Shown: one piece after another, positions 1 to 11,257 of the stretch
How positions within the stretch are numbered: position 1 is the stretch's first letter
Layout of the letters: each line of letters opens with the position of its first letter
Assembly (NCBI RefSeq): GCF_003797765.1
Contig: NZ_RKMB01000001.1
Location: forward strand, 1 to 64,000
DNA length: 64,000 nucleotides
Reading direction: 5' to 3'
Origin: Ramlibacter sp. WS9
GTDB lineage: Bacteria > Pseudomonadota > Gammaproteobacteria > Burkholderiales > Burkholderiaceae_C
The notes under the pieces: generated by a model
What the model was told of the DNA's origin: nothing
The model's database searches: none
The model's input: only the letters and a program-made list of their open reading frames with translations
Program-made: the position numbers and the translations under genes

Positions 1-87
1 TAAAGGAGGAGGGAGCGGCTTGCCGCGACGGGGGACATTCGCAGCGCAGAGTGCCCCGCCGCCCCGATCCCGCCCCGCCATGTCGAT

Positions 88-579
88 TCAATGGCAGGAG
101 CCGTGGCGCTTGCGAAAAACGCGTGGCTCCATCGGCGATCCGTTCGCCCACAACCCGCGCCGCGCATCGCGGGCCCCCGCTTCCTCCTGCGCATACGGCC
201 CGGCCCGCCGCTGATAGTGCGCCGACCAGGCATGGCCGCGGCCCACCAGCCATGCCCCCAGATCCTCGCCCTGCAGATCCACGCGTCCCACAGTGCGACC
301 GTACACGTCGGTAGCGCGAACAGTGACTCGAACCGGACGATGCAGCACGTGCTCCGCCAGTGCGGCCCGCGATTGCGCACCGAAGGGCTGGCAGATTTCC
401 GGTGCGTCGATGCCCTGCAAACGAACTTGCACGCCGTCAGCCGCGCCAGGGGAGCGAACCCAGATCGTGTCGCCATCTGTCACGTGCGTCACCACGCCCG
501 CCAGCGTGCGCGCATGGGCGGATGCGGCGCCCAGGGCAAACGCCGGCAGCAAGGCGAACAACAGGAAGCGGCGAAGCAC
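88..579 (-). CDS. Secreted thermonuclease (SNase-like) family protein
   Basis: Predicted staphylococcal-nuclease-fold endonuclease of about 163 residues, probably exported. After an N-terminal hydrophobic signal (LLFALLPAFALGAASAHA) the protein shows the SNase signatures VTDGDTIWVR and LQGIDAPE, followed by Arg-containing VYGRTVGRV and the C-terminal RGLWA segment, all typical of this family. I chose the GTG at 579, four bases past the thiL stop, because a longer reading frame from 639 would put 20 unlikely residues in front of the signal peptide. The four-base gap suggests translational coupling to thiL. Substrate in the cell is unknown. Bases 1-87, beyond its stop, show no gene I can support. 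Confidence 0.85.
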   Translation of the reverse strand: MLRRFLLFALLPAFALGAASAHARTLAGVVTHVTDGDTIWVRSPGAADGVQVRLQGIDAPEICQPFGAQSRAALAEHVLHRPVRVTVRATDVYGRTVGRVDLQGEDLGAWLVGRGHAWSAHYQRRAGPYAQEEAGARDARRGLWANGSPMEPRVFRKRHGSCH

Positions 580-583
580 CGGC

Positions 584-1543
584 TCAGGCGAAATGGTCGA
601 ACGAGCCGAAGCGGCGCTGCAGCGGCTCACCGCGGGCATCGACCAGGCGCAGCCCGGAACCGGCTTCTATGCCGCCGATGCGCGTGACGCGCGTTCCGGC
701 CCCCTGCGCGGCAGCCTCCACCGCATCGCGGCTCGCGGCGGGCGCGGTAAACACCAGCTCGTAGTCGTCACCGCCCGCCAGCGCGTATTCCAACGCACGG
801 TCCTCGTCCACGGCGGCAGCGCATGAGGGCATCATCAGGCGGCCGGCCGCAGCGGTGTCGATGCGCGCGCCAACACCGCTGCGGCGCAGGATGTGGCCCA
901 GGTCTCCCAGCAGGCCGTCGCTGACGTCGACCGCGGCGGTCGCGATGCCCCGCAGTGCCTGGCCCAACGCCACGCGCGGCGTCGGCTGCTCCATGCGGGC
1001 GCGGGCAGCCTCGAACACATCCGCTGGTAACGAGACGGTCCCGCGAAACGCTTCCAGCGCCAGCCGCGCTTCACCCAGCGTTCCGCTGGCATAGATGTCG
1101 TCGCCATCGCGCGCGCCGGAGCGCAGCAGTGCCTGCCCCTGCGGCACTTCGCCGAACACGGTGATACAGATGTTGAGCGGCCCGCGCGTGGTGTCGCCAC
1201 CCACCAGCTCGCACGCATGTTCATCGGCAAGCGCCAGCAGGCCGCGGGAAAAAGGCTCTAGCCAGGCTTCTTCGGCCCGCGGCATGGCAAGTGCCAGCGT
1301 AAAGGCCAGCGGGCGTGCGCCGCAGGCGGCGAGGTCGCTGAGGTTGACGGCCAGCGCCTTGTGGCCCAGCTTGAACGGGTCGACCGTGGACAGGAAGTGC
1401 CGGCCCTCCACCAGCATGTCCGACGACACGGCCAGCTCCATGCCCGCAGCGGGCGCCAGCAGCGCGCAGTCGTCGCCGATGCCCAGCGGGCTGCGCGTGA
1501 CGGGACGTTTGAAGAAGCGGTCGATTAGCTCGAATTCACCCAT
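584..1543 (-). CDS. thiL: Thiamine-monophosphate kinase
   Basis: ATP-dependent kinase converting thiamine monophosphate to thiamine pyrophosphate, the last step of thiamine biosynthesis in the cytoplasm. The 319-residue length is normal. Visible family features are the start GEFELIDRFF, the metal/ATP-binding GIGDDCALL near residue 22, SSDMLVEGRHF, the AVNLSDLAACGA motif, VGGDTTRG, and DVSDGLLGDL followed by GGDDYELVF near the C terminus. It lies between the GCS2-like gene upstream and the nuclease gene downstream, all on the minus strand, so it may be in one transcript with them. No other thiamine genes are present here and no THI-box riboswitch was seen upstream. Confidence 0.95.
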   Translation of the reverse strand: MGEFELIDRFFKRPVTRSPLGIGDDCALLAPAAGMELAVSSDMLVEGRHFLSTVDPFKLGHKALAVNLSDLAACGARPLAFTLALAMPRAEEAWLEPFSRGLLALADEHACELVGGDTTRGPLNICITVFGEVPQGQALLRSGARDGDDIYASGTLGEARLALEAFRGTVSLPADVFEAARARMEQPTPRVALGQALRGIATAAVDVSDGLLGDLGHILRRSGVGARIDTAAAGRLMMPSCAAAVDEDRALEYALAGGDDYELVFTAPAASRDAVEAAAQGAGTRVTRIGGIEAGSGLRLVDARGEPLQRRFGSFDHFA

Positions 1544-1568
1544 GGGATGAATTGTCGCCGCGAATACG

Positions 1569-2735
1569 TCAGGCGTTGCCGCGGAACCTAAGCGCCCCCT
1601 GCCTCACAACTTCAGCCAGCAGCCGCTCGCGCGCCTGCGTGTCGCGCAGTCGGCGCGCGTCGTTGGTGCCCAGCTCGGCGTCCTCGGCGAGCAATTGCAC
1701 GCCGTATGCCGCGCCGACCTTGCGCGCATGGTCGCCGATGCGGCGCAGCGTCAGCAGGATGTGGTCGCGCAGCGGCATGTGCTGGCCGGTGACCGGATCG
1801 ACATACACGGCTTCGAGGCCGAAGCGGCAGGCCTGGAAGCGGTTGTAGGTGTAGACCATGTAGTCGTCTTCCTGCGGCATGAACGGCTGCTCGTGCAGGA
1901 ACCACGACGCGAGCGATTGCACGAAGCCGGCCAGCGCCGCGGCGCGCGTCACCGTGAGCGGCGTGTCGAACACGCGGATCTCGATGGTGCCGTATTCGGG
2001 CTTGGGCCGGATGTCCCAGTAAAAATCCTTCATGCTCTTCACCACGCCGGTGCGCGTGGTCTTGGCGAAGAACTTGCCGAACTCATCCCAGCTCAGCGTG
2101 AAGGGCGCGCGGCCCGACATCGGAAACGCGAACACCGAATTCAGGCGCGCCGAGTCGAACTGCGTGTCCTGCCCCTGCACATAGGGCGACGACGCCGACA
2201 GCGCGATGAAGTGCGGGATGTAGCGCGACATGCGGTGCAGCATCAGGAGCGCGCTGTCGGCATCGGGGCAGCCGACGTGCACGTGCTGCCCGAAGATGGT
2301 GAACTGCTTGCTGAGGTAACCATACAGCTCGCTCAATTCCCGGAATCGCGGCTTGTCGTAGATGCGCCGCTCATGCCACTGCTGGAACGGGTGCGTGCCG
2401 CCGCCCACGATGGCGATGTTGAGCTTGTCGGCGCATTTCACCAGCGCATCGCGGATCTCGGAAAGCTCTGCCAGCACCTGCGACGATGAGTCGCAGACGC
2501 CGGTGGAAATCTCGATCATGCTGGACGTCATCTCCGGCACCACCGCGCCGGGCAGCTTGTACTTCGACATCAGCCGCAGCATCTCGTCGGAATACGGGGC
2601 CAGGTCGTAGTCGTGTGTGTTGACCAGCTGCAGCTCCAGTTCCACGCCCAGCGACAGCGCGGCCGATTGCTGGAACGCTTCCAGCGCCGGCGCGGATTCT
2701 TGCGGCGCGGTGGCCGCGGGAATGGGCCTATCCAC
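1569..2735 (-). CDS. Carboxylate-amine ligase, GCS2 / YbdK family
   Basis: Member of the glutamate-cysteine ligase 2 family, which forms gamma-glutamyl or similar amide bonds with ATP; 388 residues from the chosen start. Supporting motifs are [11 protein letters not shown] at the N terminus, the HPFQQW segment, GQHVHVG, and RIFDTPLT-like [11 protein letters not shown] late in the protein. Cytoplasmic, no signal peptide. I chose GTG at 2735 because GGGAGAAG sits just upstream, whereas the longer frame starting at 2801 has no such site. It overlaps the stop of the antiporter gene by 8 bases, indicating coupled translation. The actual substrate cannot be told from sequence: YbdK-type proteins have weak glutamate-cysteine ligase activity, and others have different roles. 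Confidence 0.85.
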   Translation of the reverse strand: MDRPIPAATAPQESAPALEAFQQSAALSLGVELELQLVNTHDYDLAPYSDEMLRLMSKYKLPGAVVPEMTSSMIEISTGVCDSSSQVLAELSEIRDALVKCADKLNIAIVGGGTHPFQQWHERRIYDKPRFRELSELYGYLSKQFTIFGQHVHVGCPDADSALLMLHRMSRYIPHFIALSASSPYVQGQDTQFDSARLNSVFAFPMSGRAPFTLSWDEFGKFFAKTTRTGVVKSMKDFYWDIRPKPEYGTIEIRVFDTPLTVTRAAALAGFVQSLASWFLHEQPFMPQEDDYMVYTYNRFQACRFGLEAVYVDPVTGQHMPLRDHILLTLRRIGDHARKVGAAYGVQLLAEDAELGTNDARRLRDTQARERLLAEVVRQGALRFRGNA

Positions 2736-3984
2736 GCACTTCTCCCGGTTGGATGGTGGGCACGCCTTCGGTTGGGGCCGGCCTGGAACTCTCGCGCGCA
2801 CGGTCGATGGCGAACGTTGCGATGATCGCGCCCAGCACCTCCATCAGCAGGATCGCGGGCAGGGCGATGTTGGCGATGCGCGGCCCGAGCGTGAGCGACG
2901 ACAGCATGAACTGCTGCACCAGCAACAGGGCCACTGACGACATGGGCGACATTGCACAGCCGGTCCAGAACGCCTGCTTCCAGCTCGTGCCACTGCCCCA
3001 GTTGGCGGCAGCGACGCCCACCACCTTGGCCGCGCCGCGCGCGAGCACCAGCACCACCACCAGGCCGGCGACCTCCTGGTTCCAGTCGGCCTTTGCCGCC
3101 ACCACCGCCACCAGCACGAAGGTCAGCATGGTCAGCATGGACGCGGCGGTGCCCAGCTGGCGCGGCCAGGCCCACGGCCGCGGGTTGAGCTGCTTGAGCA
3201 GCATGCCGCCCAGCAGCGCGGCGAGTGGGGCCGAGCCGCCGAAGTGGGCGGCGAGCGCCGTGGCGGCGGTGATCAGCGCGATCAGCATCATCGACGTGTT
3301 CTCGCTGGTCGGGCTCATCACCCGCAGCGCCATGCGCAACGCCAGGGCCAGTGCCGCACCGACGATGAACGACACGCCCAGCACCACCGCGACCGGGAAC
3401 AGCGTTTCAGTCAGCGAGGTGTCGGGCCGGTGCATGACACCCGCCCGGGCGTTGACGATCGTCAACGCATAGAGCGTGTTGAGCGTGGACAGCACCATCG
3501 CCCGCTCGGTGACCGGGCCGGACGCGCGGACATCCATCATCACCCGGCTGAGCACCGCGGGCGACGCCACCATCGCGATCAGGCCCACCGCTTCCGCGAC
3601 CATGGGCTGCACGCCCATCCATCGCAGCGCGTAGTAAACGCAGACGGCCGTGAGGGTGGACTCGAGCATGCTTTGCAGCAGCACCATGGGGTTGTGGCGG
3701 AACCAGCGCAGCGCGATGCGGCCGCCCGCTTCGAACAGCACGACGGACACCCCCAGTTCCAGAAGGAACAGGGCGATGCCTTGCATCGGCCACGCGGCCG
3801 AAAAGCCCGCCAGGCCCGCCATTGCGCCGGTCATGGAATAACCGACGACCTTCGGCAGGCCGGTGTGGCGTTGCAGCAGGTGGCCGGCGGCAGCGGCGAC
3901 AGCCAGCAGGATGGACCACTGGACAGCGGGCAGGCCAGCCGAGGGCTTCAGCCATTCGGCCCATATGGCCATGATCTCGTTCAT
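2728..3984 (-). CDS. Cation:proton antiporter (CPA2/Kef-like), membrane
   Basis: Predicted inner-membrane cation/proton antiporter of 418 residues, built almost entirely of hydrophobic helices (about 12). The N-terminal half has the Kef/CPA2-like pattern [19 protein letters not shown] and [16 protein letters not shown], and the C-terminal half repeats the fold with [18 protein letters not shown]. No C-terminal TrkA-N/RCK nucleotide-binding domain is present, unlike full-length KefB/C. It is the first gene of the minus-strand run toward the nuclease gene and overlaps the next gene. The transported ion (sodium, potassium) is not determined by the sequence. Confidence 0.85.
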   Translation of the reverse strand: MNEIMAIWAEWLKPSAGLPAVQWSILLAVAAAAGHLLQRHTGLPKVVGYSMTGAMAGLAGFSAAWPMQGIALFLLELGVSVVLFEAGGRIALRWFRHNPMVLLQSMLESTLTAVCVYYALRWMGVQPMVAEAVGLIAMVASPAVLSRVMMDVRASGPVTERAMVLSTLNTLYALTIVNARAGVMHRPDTSLTETLFPVAVVLGVSFIVGAALALALRMALRVMSPTSENTSMMLIALITAATALAAHFGGSAPLAALLGGMLLKQLNPRPWAWPRQLGTAASMLTMLTFVLVAVVAAKADWNQEVAGLVVVLVLARGAAKVVGVAAANWGSGTSWKQAFWTGCAMSPMSSVALLLVQQFMLSSLTLGPRIANIALPAILLMEVLGAIIATFAIDRARESSRPAPTEGVPTIQPGEVRG

Positions 3985-4062
3985 GTGCGGTTCTCCGGCG
4001 CGGACTGTACCCCCGACTGAACCATAAGCCCTGTAGGACTGGGTCCCGAGGGTAACGAATGG

Positions 4063-4443
4063 TCAGTGAAGGACGCGCACGGAGCCGTCGTCGAGCGCGA
4101 AAGCGGGGATATCGACCTCGAAACGCTCGCCGTCCTCGGCCACGCAGAAATAGCTGCCATGCATGGTGCCCGAAGGCGTGCGCAGGCGGCAGCCGCTGGT
4201 GTACTGGAATGCCTCGCCGGGTTTGAGGAGCGGCTGGTGGCCGACCACGCCGAGGCCCTTCACCTCTTCCAGTTCGCCCAGCGCGTTGGCGATGATCCAG
4301 TGGCGCGAGATCAACTGCGCCGGCACTTCGCCGGTGTTGGTGATCGTGATGGTGTACGCGAAGCTGTAGATATCCTGCGCCGGCGCCGATTGCTCAGGCA
4401 GGTATTGCGGCTCGACATCGACGCGGAATTGGTACTTGCCCAT
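4063..4443 (-). CDS. apaG: ApaG protein
   Basis: Small fibronectin-III-like beta-sandwich protein (126 residues) named for cobalt/magnesium-efflux-related phenotypes; biochemical role is not settled. The core signature is clear: [30 protein letters not shown], the glycine-rich [17 protein letters not shown], and [20 protein letters not shown] chose ATG 4443 because AAGGAGGT lies 13 bases upstream and the family normally begins at MGKY/F. It is divergent from rpe; the two start codons are only about 55 bases apart, so the promoters must overlap or lie inside this gap. Confidence 0.95.
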   Translation of the reverse strand: MGKYQFRVDVEPQYLPEQSAPAQDIYSFAYTITITNTGEVPAQLISRHWIIANALGELEEVKGLGVVGHQPLLKPGEAFQYTSGCRLRTPSGTMHGSYFCVAEDGERFEVDIPAFALDDGSVRVLH

Positions 4444-4498
4444 GGCGGTGATCGTACCTCCTTCGCCGACGCTCCCGGTGATTTGCGAGAATTGGGGG

Positions 4499-5182
4499 AT
4501 GAGCACCACCTACCGCATCGCCCCGTCGATCCTGGCGGCCGATTTCACCCGCCTGGGCGACGAAGTCAAGAACGTCATCGCTGCCGGCGCCGACTGGATC
4601 CATTTCGACGTGATGGACAACCACTACGTGCCCAACCTCACGTTCGGGCCGATGATCTGCTCGGCGCTGAAGCCGCTGGCGGTGACGCCGGACGGCCGTG
4701 CGGTACCGGTCGATGTGCACCTGATGGTGCAGCCGGTGGATGCGCTGGCGCAGGCGTTCGCGCAAGCGGGTGCCGACTACATCAGCTTCCACCCCGACGC
4801 GTCGGCGCACGTGCACCGCAGCGTGCAGGCCATCAAGGCCGCCGGCTGCAAGGCGGGGCTGGTGTTCAACCCGGCGGCGTCGCTGGACGTGCTGGACTGG
4901 ACCATCGAGGACCTCGACCTGATCCTGATCATGAGCGTGAACCCGGGCTTCGGCGGGCAGAGCTTCATCGACTCGGCGCTGCGCAAGATCGAACAAGCGC
5001 GCAAGCGCATCGATGCGTCGGGCAAGGACATTCGGCTCGAAGTCGATGGGGGCATCAAGGCCGACAACATCGCACGTGTCGCCGCTGCCGGTGCCGATAC
5101 CTTCGTGGCGGGCAGCGCGATCTTCGGCAAGCCCGACTACAAGAGCGTCGTCGACGCGATGCGCGGCGCGCTCAAGGGCTGA
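4499..5182 (+). CDS. rpe: Ribulose-phosphate 3-epimerase
   Basis: Interconverts ribulose-5-phosphate and xylulose-5-phosphate in the pentose-phosphate and Calvin pathways. The 227-residue TIM-barrel protein has the family landmarks APSILAADF with the first strand, [14 protein letters not shown] carrying His/Asp metal ligands, [18 protein letters not shown], and LEVDGGIK followed by AGSAIFG phosphate-binding loop. ATG 4499 follows a GGGGG ribosome-binding stretch; the upstream extension of the frame has no family similarity. In related genomes rpe lies near gph and trpE; here gph is 12 kb away, so that link has been interrupted. Confidence 0.96.
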   Translation: MSTTYRIAPSILAADFTRLGDEVKNVIAAGADWIHFDVMDNHYVPNLTFGPMICSALKPLAVTPDGRAVPVDVHLMVQPVDALAQAFAQAGADYISFHPDASAHVHRSVQAIKAAGCKAGLVFNPAASLDVLDWTIEDLDLILIMSVNPGFGGQSFIDSALRKIEQARKRIDASGKDIRLEVDGGIKADNIARVAAAGADTFVAGSAIFGKPDYKSVVDAMRGALKG

Positions 5183-5349
5183 GCCGGCAGGGCCTGCGGG
5201 CCCTGAGGCTCAGCCAGGTGTCGGAGGCGTCCTACCGCCGAATGCAGCCCTCGCCGACAACCGCGCCCGCCACTCCACTACGAACGTTGTGCATGAGCTT
5301 GCCTAAGCTGGGAGCCAGTCTGTCAGCTCGCCTTGGCCAGGAGAAGAAC

Positions 5350-5472
5350 ATGGACCTGTTCGCCGGAATGCCTGAATGGCTCGTGTGGTGCCTCGCCGGC
5401 GCAGCCGGTGTGTACGCCTTGGCCGCACTGGCCAGCATCCTCGACAAAGCATTCGACCTGGACGCGGGCTGA
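5350..5472 (+). CDS. Small membrane peptide, unknown function (40 aa)
   Basis: A 40-residue reading frame begins at ATG 5350 with a strong AGGAG seven bases upstream. The product MDLFAGMPEWLVWCLAGAAG continues into one hydrophobic helix and ends with an acidic tail rich in Asp. It looks like a single-pass inner-membrane miniprotein. It lies between rpe and the catalase gene and is followed 21 bases later by a terminator-like hairpin, so it is probably a separate short transcript. I do not recognise a family. Coding is supported only by the ribosome-binding site and the composition. Confidence 0.45.
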   Translation: MDLFAGMPEWLVWCLAGAAGVYALAALASILDKAFDLDAG

Positions 5473-5493
5473 GAGACAGGATCTTGCGTGATG

Positions 5494-5516
5494 GGCGCCC
5501 CGTGGCGGGCGCCTTT
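5494..5516 (+). terminator. Terminator-like hairpin before katE
   Basis: A perfect 7-bp stem (GGCGCCC / GGGCGCC) with a 6-base loop is followed by TTT. The T run is short, so it may be a weak terminator for the small membrane peptide gene or an RNA processing site ahead of the catalase gene. Confidence 0.45.
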
Positions 5517-5568
5517 CGCGCTTCCCGGACAACTACAGCCGACAAACCGCCACAGGAGAAACTGCTAC

Positions 5569-7734
5569 ATGGCCCAGACCAAACAGGAGGCGCAGCGCAA
5601 GGCCAAGGCCGGCGAGGGCGCCGCCGCCAAGGCGAAGCAGCTGGAGACATTCAGCCAGGGGCCCGAGAACCTGCTCACCACCAACCAGGGCGTGGTGATC
5701 CCCGACAACCACAACTCGCTCAAGGCCGGCGTGCGCGGCCCGACGCTGCTGGAAGACTTCATCCTGCGCGAGAAGATCACGCACTTCGACCACGAGCGCA
5801 TTCCCGAGCGCGTGGTCCATGCGCGCGGCGCCGGAGCGCACGGGTATTTCGAGCTGACCAAGTCGATGGTCGAGTACACGAGCGCCGACTTCCTGCAGGA
5901 AGCCGGCTCGCGCACGCCCGTGTTCGTGCGCTTTTCCACCGTGGCCGGTTCGCGCGGATCCTCCGACACGGTGCGCGACGCGCGCGGCTTCGCGGTCAAG
6001 TTCTACACCCGCGAAGGCAACTACGACCTGGTGGGCAACAACATCCCCGTCTTCTTCATCCAGGACGCGATGAAGTTTCCGGACCTGGTCCACGCCGTGA
6101 AACCAGAGCCGCACAACGAGATGCCGCAGGCCGCCAGCGCGCATGACACGTTCTGGGACTTCGCCTCGCTGATGCCGGAGACCACGCACATGCTGATGTG
6201 GGTCATGTCGGACCGAGCCATCCCGCGCAGCTTCCGCATGATGGAGGGCTTTGGCGTCCACTCCTTCCGCTTCATCAACGCCAAGGGCGTGGCGCACTTC
6301 GTCAAGTTCCACTGGAAGCCCAAGCTCGGCAAGCACGCGCTGGTGTGGGACGAGGCGCAGAAGATCGCCGGCAAGGATGCGGACTTCCACCGGCGCGACC
6401 TGTGGGAAGCGATCGCGCAAGGCAACTTCCCGGAGTGGGAGCTGGGCCTGCAGCTGGTGTCGGAGCAGAAGGCGCAGAGCCTGGGCTTCGACCTGCTCGA
6501 CCCCACCAAGCTGATCCCCGAGGAACTGGTGCCGGTAACGGTGGTGGGCAGGCTGGTGCTCAATCGCAACCCCGACAACTTCTTCGCCGAGACCGAGCAG
6601 GTCGCCTTCCATCCGGGCCACGTGGTGCCCGGCATCGATTTCAGCAACGACCCGCTGCTGCAGGGACGGTTGTTCTCGTACACCGACACGCAGCTGTCGC
6701 GCCTGGGCGGCCCGAACTTCCACGAGCTGCCGATCAACAAGGGCGTGTGCCCGTTCCACAATTTCCAGCGCGACGGCATGCACCGCGTGCTGGTGAACAA
6801 GGGGCAAGTGAATTACGAGCCCAACTCGCTGGCCAGCGGCGCGGAGTTCCGCGTCGACGGCGGCCAGCAGGGCTTCCAGAGCTTTCCCGAAGAGATGGAG
6901 TCGCCCAAGGTGCGGCGCCGCAGCCCCAGCTTCGACGATCACTTCAGCCAGGCCACGCTGTTCTGGAACAGCCAGAGCCCGGCCGAGAAGGAGCACATCA
7001 TCGCGGCCTTCCAGTTCGAGCTGTCGAAAGTGGAGGTGCCCGCGATCCGCCAGCGCGTGGTGGACAACCTGGCCCACGTCGACGCCAAGCTGGCGCGCAA
7101 GGTCGCCGAGCCGCTGGGGATCGCGCTTCCGGACGCCAAGGCCGCGGCGGGCCGGGCAGGATTTCGCGACGTGCGGATGAAGCTGCCGCTGGAGAGTTCA
7201 CCGGCACTCAGCATGGAAAGCAGCCCCTTGACCAACGGGATCGCCACCCGCAAGGTGGCGGTGCTGGTGTCGAACGGCGTGGAGACGGGCGCGTTGCGCG
7301 CTCTCCAGTCGGCGCTGGCCGATGCCGGGGCCACCACCAAGGTCGTCGCCGCCCACCTGGGTTTTGTTGCCACGTCATCGGGCCAGCAACTGGCGGTGGA
7401 CCACACGTTCACCAACATGCCTTCGGTGATGTTCGACGCCGTGCTGGTGCCCGGCGGCGCGGCGAGCGCCCAGGCCCTGGTGCTCAATGGCGAGGCCGTG
7501 CATTTCGTGCTCGAGGCGTACAAGCACTGCAAGAGCATTTGCGTGATCGGCGAAGGTGCGCAGTTGCTGCGATCGCTGGGCGTCGGCGCGGGCGAGGGCG
7601 GCCCTGCGGTGCCCGGCGTCATCATCGGCAAGAACGATCCGCCGGGCCGCCCGCAGCTCGCGCAGGACTTCATGGCCGCGATCGCGAAGCACCGGCATTG
7701 GGCCCGGCCGAACGTCGACGCGGTGCCCGCCTGA
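5569..7734 (+). CDS. katE: Catalase, large-subunit HPII type
   Basis: Heme catalase that disproportionates hydrogen peroxide; 721 residues, matching the large-subunit clade rather than the ~500-residue one. The catalytic histidine is His84 in RIPERVVHARGAGAHG, the distal Asn lies in LVGNNIPVFF, and the heme-ligating tyrosine is in RLFSYTDTQLSRLG. After about residue 560 comes the extra C-terminal flavodoxin/GATase1-like domain (KVAVLVSNGVETGAL ... VIGEGAQLLRSLG) that marks HPII. ATG 5569 follows AGGAGAA. The Lys/Ala-rich N-terminal 30 residues are typical of the extended arm. It is likely induced in stationary phase or by stress; a Crp-type regulator gene follows 60 bases downstream. Confidence 0.97.
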   Translation: MAQTKQEAQRKAKAGEGAAAKAKQLETFSQGPENLLTTNQGVVIPDNHNSLKAGVRGPTLLEDFILREKITHFDHERIPERVVHARGAGAHGYFELTKSMVEYTSADFLQEAGSRTPVFVRFSTVAGSRGSSDTVRDARGFAVKFYTREGNYDLVGNNIPVFFIQDAMKFPDLVHAVKPEPHNEMPQAASAHDTFWDFASLMPETTHMLMWVMSDRAIPRSFRMMEGFGVHSFRFINAKGVAHFVKFHWKPKLGKHALVWDEAQKIAGKDADFHRRDLWEAIAQGNFPEWELGLQLVSEQKAQSLGFDLLDPTKLIPEELVPVTVVGRLVLNRNPDNFFAETEQVAFHPGHVVPGIDFSNDPLLQGRLFSYTDTQLSRLGGPNFHELPINKGVCPFHNFQRDGMHRVLVNKGQVNYEPNSLASGAEFRVDGGQQGFQSFPEEMESPKVRRRSPSFDDHFSQATLFWNSQSPAEKEHIIAAFQFELSKVEVPAIRQRVVDNLAHVDAKLARKVAEPLGIALPDAKAAAGRAGFRDVRMKLPLESSPALSMESSPLTNGIATRKVAVLVSNGVETGALRALQSALADAGATTKVVAAHLGFVATSSGQQLAVDHTFTNMPSVMFDAVLVPGGAASAQALVLNGEAVHFVLEAYKHCKSICVIGEGAQLLRSLGVGAGEGGPAVPGVIIGKNDPPGRPQLAQDFMAAIAKHRHWARPNVDAVPA

Positions 7735-7794
7735 GCCGCGCGGCACCCATGTTTCGAGCCGCCCGGTGGGGCTCCAGGCGCACAATCGTCCCAA

Positions 7795-8517
7795 ATGGCC
7801 ATTGAACACAGCACCCGCCAGAACCATCTGTTGGCGGCGTTCCCGCTGGCCGAGTACGAGCGCCTGGCCGAGCACCTGGAGCTGGTCCCGATGAAGCTGG
7901 GTGAAGTCCTCAGCGAGTCCGGCGGGCGGATGGAGCACGTCTACTTTCCCACGACCTGCATCGTGTCGCTGCTGTACGTGCTGGAGAACGGCGCCTCGGC
8001 CGAGATCGCCGTCGTCGGCAACGAAGGCATCCTGGGCATTTCGCTTTTCATGGGCGGTGACACCACGCCCAGCCGCGCCGTGGTGCGCAGCGCGGGCCAT
8101 GCCTATCGCCTCAAGGCGCATCTCTTGCTGCAGGAATTCAACCGCGCCGGGCCGGTCTTGCGCCTCTTGCTGCGGTACACCCAGGCCCTCATCACGCAGA
8201 TGACGCAGACGGCGGTGTGCAACCGGCACCATTCGGTCGAGCAGCAGCTGTGCCGCGCGCTGCTTCTCAGCCTGGACCGCCTGTCCTGCAATTCGTTGAC
8301 GATGACACAGGAATTGATCGCCAACATGCTCGGGGTGCGGCGCGAAGGCGTGACGGAAGCGGCCGGCAACCTGCAGCGCGCCGGCCTGATCCGCTACAGC
8401 CGCGGCCATATCGACGTGTTGGACCGGCTTGGGCTCGAGCAGGCGGTCTGCGAGTGCTACGGCGTGGTGAAAGTCGAATTCGACCGCCTGCTCTCGGACA
8501 TCCCGCGCACGGCCTGA
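7795..8517 (+). CDS. Crp/Fnr-family transcriptional regulator
   Basis: Predicted DNA-binding regulator of 240 residues. The N-terminal half is a cyclic-nucleotide-binding-type beta-roll (VYFPTTCIVSLLYVLENG, EIAVVGNEGILGISLF), and the C-terminal part is a Crp-type winged helix (MTQELIANMLGVRREGVTEA ... GLIRYSRGHIDVLDR). There is no Fnr-like N-terminal cysteine cluster, so it should not be an oxygen sensor of that type; the usual cAMP phosphate-binding residues are also not obvious. Such proteins in Burkholderiales often sit next to sensor kinases, and a hybrid kinase starts 63 bases downstream. Its target genes, possibly katE or itself, are not shown by the sequence. Confidence 0.85.
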   Translation: MAIEHSTRQNHLLAAFPLAEYERLAEHLELVPMKLGEVLSESGGRMEHVYFPTTCIVSLLYVLENGASAEIAVVGNEGILGISLFMGGDTTPSRAVVRSAGHAYRLKAHLLLQEFNRAGPVLRLLLRYTQALITQMTQTAVCNRHHSVEQQLCRALLLSLDRLSCNSLTMTQELIANMLGVRREGVTEAAGNLQRAGLIRYSRGHIDVLDRLGLEQAVCECYGVVKVEFDRLLSDIPRTA

Positions 8518-8580
8518 TCCTTTCGCGGCTATGTACCCTGCCGCACAGACGGGCCTGCCCAACCCGCCTACCGTTGGCCC

Positions 8581-10268
<1,688 letters not shown>

Positions 10269-10272
<4 letters not shown>

Positions 10273-11090
10273 AGATCACCGACGCCGACATCCTGGCCGG
10301 CAGCATTCTGATCGTCGACGACCAGGCCGCGAACGTCAGCTTGCTCGAGCAGACGCTGCGGGAAGGCGGCTATCTGCATGTGTCGTCGACGACCAACCCG
10401 CGCGAAGTTTTCGCGCTGCATCGCAAGAATGCCTACGACCTGATCCTGCTGGACCTGCAGATGCCCGGCATGGACGGCTTCCAGGTGATCGAAAGCCTCA
10501 AGACCAACGACCGCGACGCCTGGCTGCCCGTGCTGGTCATCACCGCGCAACCGGGCCACAAGCTGCGCGCGCTGCAGTGCGGTGCCAAGGACTTCATCAG
10601 CAAGCCGTTCGAGCTGGTCGAAGTGAAGACGCGCGTGCACAACATGCTGGAAGTGCGGCTGCTGTACAAGCGCCTCGCGCGGCACGCCGCGGAACTCGCC
10701 GCCGCCGTGGAGGAACGCACGGCCGAACTGCGCGAAAGCGAAGCGCGCTACCGCAGCCTGACCGAACTGGCATCCGACTGGTACTGGGAGCAGGACACCA
10801 ATGGCAATTTCACGCGGGTCTCCGGCCCGGTGCTGGAGATGCTGGGCATCCGCGTGGACGGCCTGGCCGTCGAGCGCCCGGCAGCGCCGGTCGACGGCTG
10901 GAACGAGGCCGAGCGTCTTGAGCTGCAGGCGGCGATCGCCGCACGCCGGCCGTTCCTCGATTTCGTCTTCAGCCGCGTCAACCCCGACGGATCGAAGCAG
11001 AAATTCCAGGTCAGCGGCGAGCCCATGTTCGGCCCGGCCTGCCAGTTCCTTGGCTATCGCGGCATCGGGTTGGAGATCACGCACCGATAG
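10269..11090 (+). CDS. Response regulator with receiver and PAS domains
   Basis: A 273-residue protein with an N-terminal receiver domain ([11 protein letters not shown], phospho-acceptor Asp62 in [13 protein letters not shown], switch ITAQPGHK and conserved Lys in FISKPFE), a connecting coiled coil ([20 protein letters not shown]), and a C-terminal PAS-like domain beginning [14 protein letters not shown]. No DNA-binding, GGDEF, EAL or kinase domain follows, so the output is probably protein-protein interaction. Start ATG 10269 overlaps the kinase stop. It is the natural partner of the preceding hybrid kinase; a truncated kinase origin is possible because receiver-PAS usually continues into an output domain. 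Confidence 0.85.
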
Positions 11091-11257
11091 CGCAACGGTG
11101 CTGGCGTAGGCGCGGTCCTACGAAAAAATCAGCAAGGTGTAAGCGCGCCACCGAACAGAGGCTCGGCCGCAAGCTGCGTATCTTGAGCCAAGCCGATCCG
11201 CCACGTCAGACGCCTGTCCGGCGGAGCGGTCCCTCTCGTCAACAACTGGATTCTCAA

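Noticed and set aside
5533-7077. A 514-codon frame antisense to katE, and long frames in other phases of katE
   Set aside because: They lie wholly under a clear catalase gene and have no family features.
11098-11130. Terminator after the receiver-PAS gene (GTAGG/CCTAC stem)
   Set aside because: Only five pairs and followed by A residues on the plus strand; too weak to call.
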